Shown: positions 7,929 to 16,685 of the stretch, in pieces
Position numbering within the stretch: the stretch's first letter is position 1
Layout: each line of letters begins with the position of its first letter
Origin: CAYSAQ01 sp964429235
Lineage (GTDB): Bacteria; Margulisbacteria; Riflemargulisbacteria; GWF2-35-9; DYQY01
DNA length: 64,000 bases
Assembly (NCBI GenBank): GCA_964429235.1
Contig: CAYSAQ010000001.1
Location: forward strand, 248,001 to 312,000
Direction of reading: 5' to 3'
Notes under the pieces: model-generated
The model's input: the letters and a program-made list of their open reading frames with translations, nothing else
Database searches by the model: none
Told to the model about the DNA's origin: nothing
Made by a program: the position numbers and the translations under genes

Positions 7929-8798
7929 ATGAATTTTCAAAATATTATTCTTACATTACAACAGTTCTGGGCAGATAAAGGATGCATAATCCAACAGCCC
8001 TATGATATTGAAAAAGGTGCAGGAACTATGAACCCAGCTACCTTTCTAAGGGTGCTTGGACCTGAGCCATTTAATGTTGCTTATGTAGAACCATCTAGAA
8101 GGCCAACTGATGGTCGATATGGAGAAAATCCAAATAGACTACAACACTACTTCCAGTTTCAGGTAATACTTAAACCATCTCCACTTGATGTCCAAGACTT
8201 ATACAAAAGAAGTTTAGAAGCTATTGGCGTTGATCTAAGTGCTCATGATCTACGATTTGTAGAAGATAACTGGGAATCGCCAACTCTTGGAGCTGCAGGA
8301 CTAGGATGGGAAGTCTGGCTTGATGGAATGGAAGTAACTCAGTTTACATATTTTCAAATTACAGGAGGGTTAGAACTTGACCCGATTTCTGTAGAAATAA
8401 CTTACGGGTTAGAAAGACTTGCAATGTTTATCCAAGAAAAAGACTCTGTATATGATATAGATTGGACTGATGATATTAGTTATGGCGATATTTATCTACA
8501 AAACGAACAAGAGCAAAGCAAATACAACTTTGAAGTTTCTAACACAGAAATGCTGATGGAGATGTTTTATAACTTTGAAAAAGAATCATATAAATGTATT
8601 GAAGAAAAGCTTGTTTTACCAGCTTACGACTACTGTTTGAAATGCTCACATACATTCAACCTTCTCGAGGCTAGAGGTGCAATCAGTGTTACAGAAAGAA
8701 CAAACTACATTACTAAAATCAGACATTTAGCAAAAAAATGTGCAGTTGAGTATTTAACTAAACGAGAAGCACTCGGCTATCCTCTACTAAAAAAATAG
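7929..8798 (+). CDS. glyQ: Glycine--tRNA ligase alpha subunit
   Basis: Catalytic subunit of the heterotetrameric glycyl-tRNA synthetase. The start MNFQNIILTLQQFW and the blocks GCIIQQPYDIEKGAGTMNP, YVEPSRRPTDGRYGENPNR and QHYFQFQVILKPSP are those of the bacterial alpha subunit; 289 residues is the normal length. The beta subunit gene (glyS) lies about 11 kb away on the other strand beyond the cell-wall operon, whereas glyQ and glyS are usually adjacent. The ATG is 6 nt from a TATAAT box with no Shine-Dalgarno. It converges on a prepilin-like gene across a palindromic repeat. Confidence 0.97.
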   Translation: MNFQNIILTLQQFWADKGCIIQQPYDIEKGAGTMNPATFLRVLGPEPFNVAYVEPSRRPTDGRYGENPNRLQHYFQFQVILKPSPLDVQDLYKRSLEAIGVDLSAHDLRFVEDNWESPTLGAAGLGWEVWLDGMEVTQFTYFQITGGLELDPISVEITYGLERLAMFIQEKDSVYDIDWTDDISYGDIYLQNEQEQSKYNFEVSNTEMLMEMFYNFEKESYKCIEEKLVLPAYDYCLKCSHTFNLLEARGAISVTERTNYITKIRHLAKKCAVEYLTKREALGYPLLKK

Positions 8799-8813
8799 AA
8801 CCTCTCCCCTAAA

Positions 8814-8834
8814 CCCTCTCCTAAAGGAGAAGGG
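8814..8834. repeat. CCCTCTCC-type palindrome between glyQ and a prepilin-like gene
   Basis: CCCTCTCC (8814-8821), loop TAAA, then GGAGAAGGG (8826-8834) form a hairpin with one bulged base. The same CCCTCTCC/GGAGAGGG core forms the terminator palindrome at 36351-36370, so this is probably a dispersed repeat. It covers the last codons and stop of the prepilin-like gene and may help end both converging transcripts. Confidence 0.6.
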
Positions 8835-9243
8835 GAATAATATACTTTCTGTTATCCTCTGTTATTACTTCTATCTGATAATATTTATCATTAACCTTGA
8901 TAATCTTGTTACTAACTATCTTCATAGGCTCTACTGTCAGATACCTTGTCGCAGTCTGTTGCACATACAGTTTATTCTTTTTCACCCCTACCTTATAGTA
9001 CTTAGCTCCTGTATCGATATGCAAAATCCCAGCGACCTCTGTTAAGGAATCAGCTCCCCTGACGATATCTTTCAAATATTCTTCGGCAAACACTATCTGT
9101 GCCCGCTCTCTATTATATAGAGATATATCAGAATATCTCTTTATGCCTCCATAAAGAACTCCAGTTATTAGAGGAATCAAAATCACCATGATCGATAAAG
9201 AGATCAAAACTTCTATTAAGGCAAAAGAACTGCATTTTTTCAT
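8821..9243 (-). CDS. Prepilin-like protein with N-terminal methylation motif
   Basis: A 140-residue protein whose N-terminus, MKKCSSFALIEVLISLSIMV, fits a type IV prepilin/pseudopilin leader: a short basic peptide, then F-x-L-I-E-V-L with Glu at mature position 5, then a hydrophobic helix. Cleavage would fall before Phe7, although Ser replaces the usual Gly at -1. The rest is unassigned and resembles minor pseudopilins only in size. No pilus or type II secretion genes are near. The stop codon lies inside a palindromic repeat, so the last residues (PLLL) are repeat-encoded. A TATAAT (9251-9256) is 7 nt before the ATG and there is no Shine-Dalgarno. Confidence 0.75.
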   Translation of the reverse strand: MKKCSSFALIEVLISLSIMVILIPLITGVLYGGIKRYSDISLYNRERAQIVFAEEYLKDIVRGADSLTEVAGILHIDTGAKYYKVGVKKNKLYVQQTATRYLTVEPMKIVSNKIIKVNDKYYQIEVITEDNRKYIIPLLL

Positions 9244-9381
9244 ATACTTAATTATACAACAACAAAAATATTAAGCTAGAAAGGAGCTATAGAAACTTCC
9301 AAGACTCTTTTCTTGAAATAACCCCCTACTAGATAACATAATCTGATGCTAATATTTATATAGATATACTAAATGTTAATC

Positions 9382-9389
9382 GGGGGGGG
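9382..9389 (+). repeat. Eight-G homopolymer just before the SpoIIE-type phosphatase gene
   Basis: A run of eight G in very AT-rich surroundings, 11 nt before the ATG at 9401. An upstream ATG at 9373 is out of frame with the gene by one base and would be in frame if the run had seven G. The run could be a crude Shine-Dalgarno, a spacer, or a slippage site; no conventional Shine-Dalgarno is present. Confidence 0.6.
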
Positions 9390-9400
9390 CAGTATTCAAA

Positions 9401-10351
9401 ATGATTCAAAATATCATTTTCATTTTATTATTAATTACAATATCCACTGTATCTTACCTAGCATGGAAAGAGCGAACAGCTCGACTTAAAACTATTCAAG
9501 AGACTAAAGATTTAAAAACTGAAGCTGAAAGTCTTATAAAAAGCACCAAACGTAACCAGATGAAGAACATCCGAGACCTAGAAATGGCCAGAAAAATCCA
9601 AACAGGACTTCTTGCAACAAACAAAATCCAATATAAAAGATATCAAATAACTGCATTATGTATGCCTGCTGAAAAAATTGGAGGCGACTTCTTTATTCTT
9701 AATAAAGACATAAAGAACAAGATTCAATCTTCTGATAATAACGGCGTCATTACCTTAAAAAACAAAAAAGATGAAACGATTAATTTTGCTGTAGGAGATG
9801 TATCTGGGCATGGAGTTGCCTCAGCCCTAGTAATGGTTTTATCAAAAATCACCTTAGAAGATTTATTTGCTCAGCAAATACAACCTAAAGAAATGATGGA
9901 GATAGCAAATAAAAGACTTATGGAATACACAGAAGGAAGCTCTATCAACTTTGTAACAATCTTTGGTGCTACATTAGATGCTAGTAATAATAAGCTAACT
10001 TACACAAAAGCTGGCCATACTGCGCCAATACTCCTAAAGAAAAATAACTCTGTAGAACTACTAGAAACAGAAGGTGTATTCTTAGGAATGTTTGAATCTC
10101 CAGAATTTGAACAAAAAGATATTTTTCTTGAACAAGGAGACAAACTATTTCTATATACAGACGGTCTTACAGAGGCAAAAGATGAAAATGGAGAACTATT
10201 TGGAACTCAACGCCTTGTTAAGGTAATGCAAGAAAACAGCTGGTTGTCTGGTGAAAATCTATTCCAAAAAATACTAGATGAAATAAAAGAATACAGCAAA
10301 TCGCCTGTTAGCGATGATGATATTACTATGATGTTGTTGGAATATAGTTAA
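9401..10351 (+). CDS. Membrane-anchored SpoIIE/RsbU-type PP2C phosphatase
   Basis: Serine/threonine phosphatase of the SpoIIE class. One N-terminal membrane helix (about 1-22) is followed by a coiled linker (about 25-60) and the PP2C domain. Metal-binding motifs are all present: GGDFF, VGDVSGHG, YTDGLTEA and SDDDITMM. Such enzymes dephosphorylate an anti-anti-sigma protein and so release a sigma factor. The gene faces a SigB/F-type sigma gene with abutting stop codons (10351/10352), which supports that role. No anti-sigma kinase or STAS gene is in the window, so the pathway is incomplete here. The start at 9401 is chosen for the signal-anchor that follows it. Confidence 0.9.
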   Translation: MIQNIIFILLLITISTVSYLAWKERTARLKTIQETKDLKTEAESLIKSTKRNQMKNIRDLEMARKIQTGLLATNKIQYKRYQITALCMPAEKIGGDFFILNKDIKNKIQSSDNNGVITLKNKKDETINFAVGDVSGHGVASALVMVLSKITLEDLFAQQIQPKEMMEIANKRLMEYTEGSSINFVTIFGATLDASNNKLTYTKAGHTAPILLKKNNSVELLETEGVFLGMFESPEFEQKDIFLEQGDKLFLYTDGLTEAKDENGELFGTQRLVKVMQENSWLSGENLFQKILDEIKEYSKSPVSDDDITMMLLEYS

Positions 10352-11113
10352 TTAAAACTGAGAGTTCTTCTCTATATATTTCTGTAGCTTAGTAATAGCG
10401 TTTTTAATAAGCCTCGACACATGCATTTGTGATAACTCAAGGAACTGAGCAATCTCTTGCTGCGACAAATTATCATAATATCTCATATAAATAATCCTCT
10501 GCTCTCTTCTATTTAACACATTAGCAATTGCATACTTCAGCGTTTCTCTATCAATTATCTTTGACTCAAGGTGGTCTACGCCTAAAGAATCAATCAAAGA
10601 AGACCTAGCGGACACCACATTGCCACTTCTCTCCGTAACGAATGCTGGAGCATCTAAGCTAAGTGCTCTGCTAGATTCTCCGGCCTCCATAGCTTCAAGC
10701 ACTTCTTCTTCAGAAGCATTTAATTCCTCAGCTATTTCCTCAATAGTTGGAGATCTGTCTTTAAGCTGATGAAATTCAAAAACTAATTTTTTTATCTGAG
10801 AATTTAATTCATGGAGTCTTCTTGGCAATTTCACTAAACGAGAATGGTCCCTGAAATAATGTTTTATCTCACCAACAATCATTGGCATAGCATAAGTAGC
10901 AAACTCAGCATTATAGTTTGGGTCGTAATTACCCATAGCTTTAATAAGGCCTATCATACCTACTTGAATAAGATCTTCCAGCGACTCCCCTTTACCTAGG
11001 AATTTACGTGCTACGTAAATGACCAAATTATAGTGTTGCTCTACAATCTGTTCCTTAAGTTTTGGATCTTCTGTTTCCCTATATTTCCTGAACAGCTCTT
11101 TTCCTGTTAGCAA
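10352..11113 (-). CDS. SigB/SigF-family RNA polymerase sigma factor
   Basis: Sigma-70 family group 3 factor of about 253 residues. Region 2 is clear (NLVIYVARKF, LEDLIQVGMIGLIKAM, FATYAMPMIVGEI), followed by region 3 (LPRRLHELNSQI) and a region 4 helix-turn-helix (LSQQEIAQFLELSQMHVSRL). It resembles general-stress and sporulation sigma factors of the SigB/F/G type. No ATG suits the start; TTG at 11111-11113 is preferred because GAGGGG lies 7 nt upstream, while the TTG two codons earlier is too close to that site. The neighbouring SpoIIE-type phosphatase suggests partner-switching control. Confidence 0.92.
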   Translation of the reverse strand: MLTGKELFRKYRETEDPKLKEQIVEQHYNLVIYVARKFLGKGESLEDLIQVGMIGLIKAMGNYDPNYNAEFATYAMPMIVGEIKHYFRDHSRLVKLPRRLHELNSQIKKLVFEFHQLKDRSPTIEEIAEELNASEEEVLEAMEAGESSRALSLDAPAFVTERSGNVVSARSSLIDSLGVDHLESKIIDRETLKYAIANVLNRREQRIIYMRYYDNLSQQEIAQFLELSQMHVSRLIKNAITKLQKYIEKNSQF

Positions 11114-11139
11114 GAACAACCCCTCTTTGATTTCCAGTA

Positions 11140-11169
11140 TTGCAAATGATTTAACAATACCCTTATAAT
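11140..11169 (+). promoter_or_regulatory. Promoter of the murE-murB operon
   Basis: TTGCAA (11140-11145), an 18-bp spacer and a perfect TATAAT (11164-11169), 9 nt before the murE ATG. The predicted transcript begins within about 3 nt of the start codon and there is no Shine-Dalgarno, so murE is probably translated leaderless. The divergent sigma gene begins only 65 bp away. Confidence 0.6.
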
Positions 11170-11178
11170 TCTTGTTAT

Positions 11179-12336
11179 ATGATACATTATGACACTAGAA
11201 AAATAAACCCAGAAGACGTTTTTTTGGCTATAGGAAAAGGTAAGGACCATATTAGCAGAGAAGTGATTGCTAAAGCTAAAAAAATCATCAAATTAGGAAA
11301 AGAAAATACCTATAATTATCTTCAAAAACTTTGGGACATAAACCTTGATGATATAGAAATTATTGGCATTACTGGAACTAACGGAAAGACAACTGTGAGC
11401 TACCTTGTAGAGCAGGTGTTAAAAAACCATGGGACTAAGTCTAGAGTCATTGGAACGATAAATTCCAACCTAACTACTCCTGAAATATTTGACCTATTAA
11501 CAATCATAAAAGACATGCAGAAAAAAAATGAAACTCATTTAATAATGGAAGTTTCTTCTATAGGAATTGCAGAAAATAGAATCACAGGCCTACCATTTTC
11601 TGTAAAACTTCTAACAAACATTACACAAGATCACATGGATTATCACAAAACTTTTAAGCACTATGTTGATAGTAAATTTATATTTTTGACTAACAAAGGG
11701 CCTACTATTTACCCTACTGATTATAAAAAAATCAATCTAGATTTCAACCACAAACTAATTGGAAAGTTCAATGAATACAATTTAAAAGCAGCCTATGCTA
11801 TATGTAGCGAACTAGGGATACCAACAACTACAATAAAATCATCACTGGCTAAAGCAAATCCTCCAAAAGGTAGATTTGAAAAAATAGAGTTAAATAAAAA
11901 AATAACAGCTATTGTTGATTATGCACACACACCTGATAGCCTCGAAAACGTATTAAAGGAAGCTAAGGCTCTTACAACTGGAAATCTTATAACTGTTTTT
12001 GGTGCTGGTGGAGATAGGGATACTTCAAAACGGCCTCTGATGGGAAAAGCTGCAGAAAAATGGTCTGATAAAATAATTGTTACTTCTGACAATCCTAGAA
12101 CTGAAGACCCTCAAAGCATTATTGATGATGTGCTAAAAGGTATTAAGAATAAAACTAATACAGTAGTAGAGATAAACAGAAAAGAAGCTATACAGAAAGC
12201 ACTCATGATTGCGAAAGACAATGATGTCATTATTATTGCTGGTAAAGGCCATGAAGACTACCAAATAATTGGAACAGAAAAAACACATTTTGATGACAGT
12301 GAGATATTACAGGAGCTAGCAAAATGTATTCCATAG
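11179..12336 (+). CDS. murE: UDP-N-acetylmuramoyl-tripeptide synthetase MurE, compact form
   Basis: Mur ligase that adds the third residue of the peptidoglycan stem peptide in the cytoplasm. The ATP loop GITGTNGKTT, TTPEIFDLL in the middle domain, the candidate carbamylated Lys (YVDSKF) and SDNPRTEDP are visible. DNPR is the recognition motif of meso-diaminopimelate enzymes. At 385 residues it is about 100 shorter than typical MurE: both the N-terminal UDP-binding domain and the stretch after the Lys are trimmed. The usual EVSSHAL reads EVSSIGI, so the conserved His is missing. Its partner genes are complete, so it is probably functional. Confidence 0.92.
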   Translation: MIHYDTRKINPEDVFLAIGKGKDHISREVIAKAKKIIKLGKENTYNYLQKLWDINLDDIEIIGITGTNGKTTVSYLVEQVLKNHGTKSRVIGTINSNLTTPEIFDLLTIIKDMQKKNETHLIMEVSSIGIAENRITGLPFSVKLLTNITQDHMDYHKTFKHYVDSKFIFLTNKGPTIYPTDYKKINLDFNHKLIGKFNEYNLKAAYAICSELGIPTTTIKSSLAKANPPKGRFEKIELNKKITAIVDYAHTPDSLENVLKEAKALTTGNLITVFGAGGDRDTSKRPLMGKAAEKWSDKIIVTSDNPRTEDPQSIIDDVLKGIKNKTNTVVEINRKEAIQKALMIAKDNDVIIIAGKGHEDYQIIGTEKTHFDDSEILQELAKCIP

Positions 12337-13454
12337 ATAGTAGAACTATTAAAAGCGGCGACATCTTCATACCTATAAAAGGCAAAAACTTTGATGGCCA
12401 GGATTTCATACCCTATCTCATAGAGAAGAATATCAAAATAGCAGATACTAGTCTTGAAAAAATTGCCATGATGCATAGAAAAAATAAAACCAAAGGCACT
12501 GTTATTGGCATCACTGGAAGCTCGGGAAAAACAACAGTTAAAGATATGCTTACTCACTTACTTAGGGCTAAGCACAAAGTTCATAGCACTCTTGAGAATC
12601 AGAATAACGAAATTGGCGCACCACTTACACTAATAAACGCACCAGATGATGCAGATTTTATAATTGTTGAAATGGGAATGCGTCATAGAGGAGACATACA
12701 ATACTTAACCAATATTATTAGACCTAACATTACAATAATTACTAGTATTGGAACCGCTCATATTGAATTACTAAAAAATCAACGAAACATTGCTTTTGGC
12801 AAAGCTGAAATTTATGATTTCCCTAAAGATAACAAGGAATACCTGGCATTTATTAGTTCTACTATTAATCAACTTAATGTCATCAATAACCAAGCAATAA
12901 AACACAATTTTAACACTCGAATAATCAAAGCAAATAATATATTAGATACTAATAAAAGCATTGTAAAATCTGTTGGAGAATTTGCTGGTCTAAGCAAAAA
13001 AGAAATAGAGATATCTCTAAATAATTTTAAACCAAAAAGTAATCACAGAAATCAAACAATTAATTGGGAAAGTAATATCATAATAGATGATACATATAAT
13101 GCAAACCCAGAAAGCATGGAATATGCTATTGAAGCTGCCAAACAAAACTATCCTACAAAGGAAATAATAACTGTATTTGGCGAAATGAAAGAGCTTGGGA
13201 AAAAAGAAGAATCATACCATAGTGAACTTGCAAAAATTACTATTAAAGAAGAGCGTATTTCAAGTGCAATATTTTATGGGGATACTTATAAAAGAATTGA
13301 GAAAAAGAACCACAAATGCTACTATTATACTGATAAAAATTTGGTCTTGGAAAAAATTAAAGATATGCAACCAAAGAATAAAATTATACTTTTCAAAGGA
13401 TCAAGATCTGCAAAAATGGAGACCATAATTAAGGAACTTACAAATCATGCTTAA
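12324..13454 (+). CDS. murF: UDP-MurNAc-tripeptide--D-Ala-D-Ala ligase
   Basis: Adds D-Ala-D-Ala to the UDP-MurNAc tripeptide. The N-terminal DSRTIKSGDIFIPIKG motif, ATP loop GITGSSGKTTVKD, NEIGAPLTL and VEMGMRHRGDI are all MurF-like; the C-terminal domain has DDTYNANPESM. It is short (376 residues against about 450 in E. coli), as are several ligases of this operon. It starts inside the end of murE (13-nt overlap) with AGGAG 8 nt upstream, and runs 8 nt into mraY. Confidence 0.95.
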   Translation: MYSIDSRTIKSGDIFIPIKGKNFDGQDFIPYLIEKNIKIADTSLEKIAMMHRKNKTKGTVIGITGSSGKTTVKDMLTHLLRAKHKVHSTLENQNNEIGAPLTLINAPDDADFIIVEMGMRHRGDIQYLTNIIRPNITIITSIGTAHIELLKNQRNIAFGKAEIYDFPKDNKEYLAFISSTINQLNVINNQAIKHNFNTRIIKANNILDTNKSIVKSVGEFAGLSKKEIEISLNNFKPKSNHRNQTINWESNIIIDDTYNANPESMEYAIEAAKQNYPTKEIITVFGEMKELGKKEESYHSELAKITIKEERISSAIFYGDTYKRIEKKNHKCYYYTDKNLVLEKIKDMQPKNKIILFKGSRSAKMETIIKELTNHA

Positions 13455-14382
13455 TATTACACTTATTTCCTTCCTAATTGGTCTGTTTTTAACAAATATA
13501 CTAATAAATGTATTAAAACAAGCTAACCTTAGACAATACATACTAAGAGACGCACCAGAAAACCATTTAGTAAAAGAAGGCACTCCAACCATGGGTGGCG
13601 TAGCAATTATAATCGCAACATTAATTACTCTATTTATTTTTAGAGCAGCAATAGACTTTAACGTCTTAATGCTTCTTTTCCTTTTTCTCGCTTATGCATT
13701 TATTGGCATTATTGATGACTCAAGCAAAATAAGAAGAAAACAAAACAAAGGATTAACCGGAAAAGTGAAAATAATCTTACAAATTGTCTTTGCAAGTGCT
13801 TTTGCTGGCATCATGGCTGCTTCTAACAATTTCATCTGTATACAAGGGGCACTACAATGCCTTCCACCTATTATTTACTATATCTTTATAGTATTTATGA
13901 TTGTAGGTTCTTCTAATGCTGTAAACCTTACAGATGGCCTAGATGGGCTTGCTACTGGCACAACAATTATTTCTCTAGTTGGCTTTGCTTATTTTTCTTT
14001 TATAGGCACAAACATGAACATATTAGTATTTATCCTAATCCTTATAGGTGCTCTTCTAGGTTTTCTTTGGTTTAACCTAAACCCGGCAAGAATATTTATG
14101 GGAGATACTGGATCACTTTCTTTAGGTGCTGTTTTAGCAGGAATTGCCATATTGCTTCATAAAGAATTGTTATTAATACCTTTAGGCTTTATTTTCATAA
14201 TGGAAACAATTTCAGTTATGATCCAAGTTAGTTATTTCAAAATAACAAAAGGTAAAAGAATTTTTAAGATGTCTCCTATTCATCATCATTTTGAACTTAG
14301 TGGATGGACTGAAAACAAGGTAGTTCTTCGTTTCTGGATTGTAAGTATCCTAATGTTAATTATTGCAATAAAAATTGGATAA
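13447..14382 (+). CDS. mraY: Phospho-N-acetylmuramoyl-pentapeptide transferase
   Basis: Integral membrane enzyme that moves phospho-MurNAc-pentapeptide to undecaprenyl phosphate, making lipid I. The family signatures are present: GTPTMGG, GIIDDSSK (double Asp), NLTDGLDGLATG, FMGDTGSL and the loop SPIHHHFE. About nine to ten membrane helices can be drawn over 311 residues, close to Gram-positive MraY length. It overlaps murF by 8 nt and murD by 8 nt. Confidence 0.97.
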   Translation: MLNITLISFLIGLFLTNILINVLKQANLRQYILRDAPENHLVKEGTPTMGGVAIIIATLITLFIFRAAIDFNVLMLLFLFLAYAFIGIIDDSSKIRRKQNKGLTGKVKIILQIVFASAFAGIMAASNNFICIQGALQCLPPIIYYIFIVFMIVGSSNAVNLTDGLDGLATGTTIISLVGFAYFSFIGTNMNILVFILILIGALLGFLWFNLNPARIFMGDTGSLSLGAVLAGIAILLHKELLLIPLGFIFIMETISVMIQVSYFKITKGKRIFKMSPIHHHFELSGWTENKVVLRFWIVSILMLIIAIKIG

Positions 14383-15589
14383 CACAGTAAATCTTTCTGC
14401 TATAAAAAATATCGCAGTTCTCGGTAACGGCAAAACTGCAAATGCTGTGATAAGCAAACTAGCACAGCTATCCGCATTTAACATAACTAATGACACAAAG
14501 AAAGCAGACCTTGTGATAATCTCTCCCGGATTAGTCCCAGCAGAACATATACAAGGGATAACATGTCCTGTTATAAGCGAGATTGAATTCGCATTTCTAT
14601 TATTTATTTTTTATAAGAAAGTTCCAAAACTAATTACAATTACAGGAACTAACGGAAAGACAACAACCACAGACCTAATTTCACAACTATTAGATATTCC
14701 TGTTGCTGGAAATATTGGAAAACCATTAATAGACTTTGTTAGCGAAAACACAAAAGAAATTCCTGACATAATCGCCTTAGAAGTCTCAAGCTATCAACTA
14801 GAGACATGTTATAGCTTTAAGCCTGATATATATATATTACTAAACATTACAGAAGATCATTTAGTGAGACATAAAACCATGGAAGAATACGCTAGAATGA
14901 AACTAAAAACACTAGAAAAATTAACTAATAAAGAATACTTCATCTATAACAGTAATGATAATATCACTAAGGAATATATTGAAAATAAAAAGATACAAGC
15001 AAGCTTAATTGACCTTCAAAATACAAATAATATCACCGATTTGCTAAAAGCATCTCCACTCCTCGGCGAACACAATAAAGAGAACCTTAGCGCAGCCATT
15101 AACGCTATATTACTAGTAAATAAAGAGAAGCTTTCAATCAACAAAATAAAAAGATTAAAATCTTATCCTCATAGGCTAGAATTCATTGGTAATGTAGAGG
15201 GAATCACATTCATAAATGATTCAAAAGCAACTAATCCAGCCTCAACAATAGCTGCACTAAACGCTGTTAACAAAACTGAAACCATTCTTCTTCTTGGTGG
15301 CGAAAAAAAAGAAGTATCGCATGATAAAATGTTTAAAATAATCAATGATGCTAATATTCGCATTGTTGCCTTTGGTAAAGCCAGAACTTTCTTTAGCAAT
15401 AATTTAAAAGAACTGTTAATTGGCGAATCTGAAGATTTAGAATCTGCTGTAAAATTAGCTTTCACGAAATCTAATAAAGGAGACACTATACTACTATCTC
15501 CTGCTTGTGCTAGCTTTGATATGTATAATAACTTTGAGGAAAGAGGAAATGATTTTAAACGATCTGTATCAGAAATTTCCAACAACTAG
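14375..15589 (+). CDS. murD: UDP-N-acetylmuramoylalanine--D-glutamate ligase
   Basis: Adds D-Glu to UDP-MurNAc-L-Ala. An N-terminal Rossmann-like domain opens with VLGNGKTANA, then SPGLVP, the ATP loop TITGTNGKTTTTDL, ALEVSSYQLE, NITEDHL and INDSKATNPAST in the C-terminal domain, ending with LLSPACASFDMYNNFEERG, typical of MurD. Length is 404 residues, slightly short. The only sensible start is TTG at 14375, overlapping the mraY stop by 8 nt; no Shine-Dalgarno is obvious, so translation may depend on coupling. Confidence 0.95.
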   Translation: MDNTVNLSAIKNIAVLGNGKTANAVISKLAQLSAFNITNDTKKADLVIISPGLVPAEHIQGITCPVISEIEFAFLLFIFYKKVPKLITITGTNGKTTTTDLISQLLDIPVAGNIGKPLIDFVSENTKEIPDIIALEVSSYQLETCYSFKPDIYILLNITEDHLVRHKTMEEYARMKLKTLEKLTNKEYFIYNSNDNITKEYIENKKIQASLIDLQNTNNITDLLKASPLLGEHNKENLSAAINAILLVNKEKLSINKIKRLKSYPHRLEFIGNVEGITFINDSKATNPASTIAALNAVNKTETILLLGGEKKEVSHDKMFKIINDANIRIVAFGKARTFFSNNLKELLIGESEDLESAVKLAFTKSNKGDTILLSPACASFDMYNNFEERGNDFKRSVSEISNN

Positions 15590-16685
15590 TAAGCCAGATT
15601 TTACTCTCTTCTGGGCAGCTCTATGGCTACTAGTAACAGGTTTTGTTATGATCATGAGTTCTTCCAATATTATTGGTGACCAACTATTCGATAACAGCTT
15701 CTATTTTGTTAACAAACATATAATATTTATAATTCTTGGATCCATTGCATTTATGATTACATATATAGTCCCACATCAAGTTATGCGAAAGTTTAGTGTT
15801 GGGATATGGGTAGTAGCTCTCATTCTTGTAATTATGACGCATTTACCCGGTGTAGGAATTATTATAGGTGGTTCATCAAGGTGGTTAAGAGTTTTAGGCA
15901 TAACTTTCCAACCATCAGAATTAATGAAATTTGCGCTTATCCTGCTAACTGCAGATTATTTGGAAAAATATATAAATAAGATAAATGAAGACTGGCAAGC
16001 ATTTCTTGTTCTTCTTGGCATTATAGGATTTTCGACATTCTTAGTACTTATCCAACCTGACCTAGGAACTACAATAATTATTGGAATAGCGTTTATGTGT
16101 CAACTTTTTGTTGCTGGCATAAGATTGGACTGGTTAGCTGGACTTAGCCTTACAGGCGTTATTGCATTCTTATTAAGCATACTAACTAGCTCCTATCAGA
16201 TGGCTAGAATACAAGCATGGATTAACCCATGGTCTGACCCACAAGGAACAGGGTTTCAAACAATCCAGTCACTTATAGCCATCGGAACTGGTGGTTTTTT
16301 AGGTCTAGGACTAGGACAATCAAGACAAAAATTCTTTTACCTCCCACAACAATATACTGATTTCATTTTTGCTATTATTTGTGAAGAGATTGGGTTTTTG
16401 CGCACAACTATATTTTTATTATTACCACTTATAATCTTCTATACTAGGTGTTTTCACATAGCAGCTTGGCAAAAAGATACTTTTTCAAAACTACTAGTTA
16501 TTGGGATTACTGCTTGGTTGGGATTTCAATCACTTGTAAATATAAGTGTTGCTCTTAACGTTATGCCAATGACGGGAATTACATTACCATTTATTAGCTT
16601 TGGAGGAACTTCCATTGTGATAACAATGGCAATGACTGGAATTATTTTAAATGCATCAAGATATAAAAAAGGAATGAAACAATGA
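15549..16685 (+). CDS. ftsW: Division-specific glycosyltransferase FtsW
   Basis: SEDS-family membrane glycosyltransferase that polymerises lipid II at the septum. Family landmarks are GSSRWLRVLGITFQPSELMK, IQPDLGTT, GGFLGLGLGQS, QYTDFIFAIICEEIG and MPMTGITLPFISFGGTS; about ten membrane helices. The start is taken at 15549 (MILNDLY) because GAGG/AGAGG lies just upstream; an in-frame ATG at 15507 would add 14 unlike residues. It overlaps the end of murD by 41 nt. The setting between murD and murG favours FtsW over RodA. Confidence 0.94.
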   Translation: MILNDLYQKFPTTSKPDFTLFWAALWLLVTGFVMIMSSSNIIGDQLFDNSFYFVNKHIIFIILGSIAFMITYIVPHQVMRKFSVGIWVVALILVIMTHLPGVGIIIGGSSRWLRVLGITFQPSELMKFALILLTADYLEKYINKINEDWQAFLVLLGIIGFSTFLVLIQPDLGTTIIIGIAFMCQLFVAGIRLDWLAGLSLTGVIAFLLSILTSSYQMARIQAWINPWSDPQGTGFQTIQSLIAIGTGGFLGLGLGQSRQKFFYLPQQYTDFIFAIICEEIGFLRTTIFLLLPLIIFYTRCFHIAAWQKDTFSKLLVIGITAWLGFQSLVNISVALNVMPMTGITLPFISFGGTSIVITMAMTGIILNASRYKKGMKQ

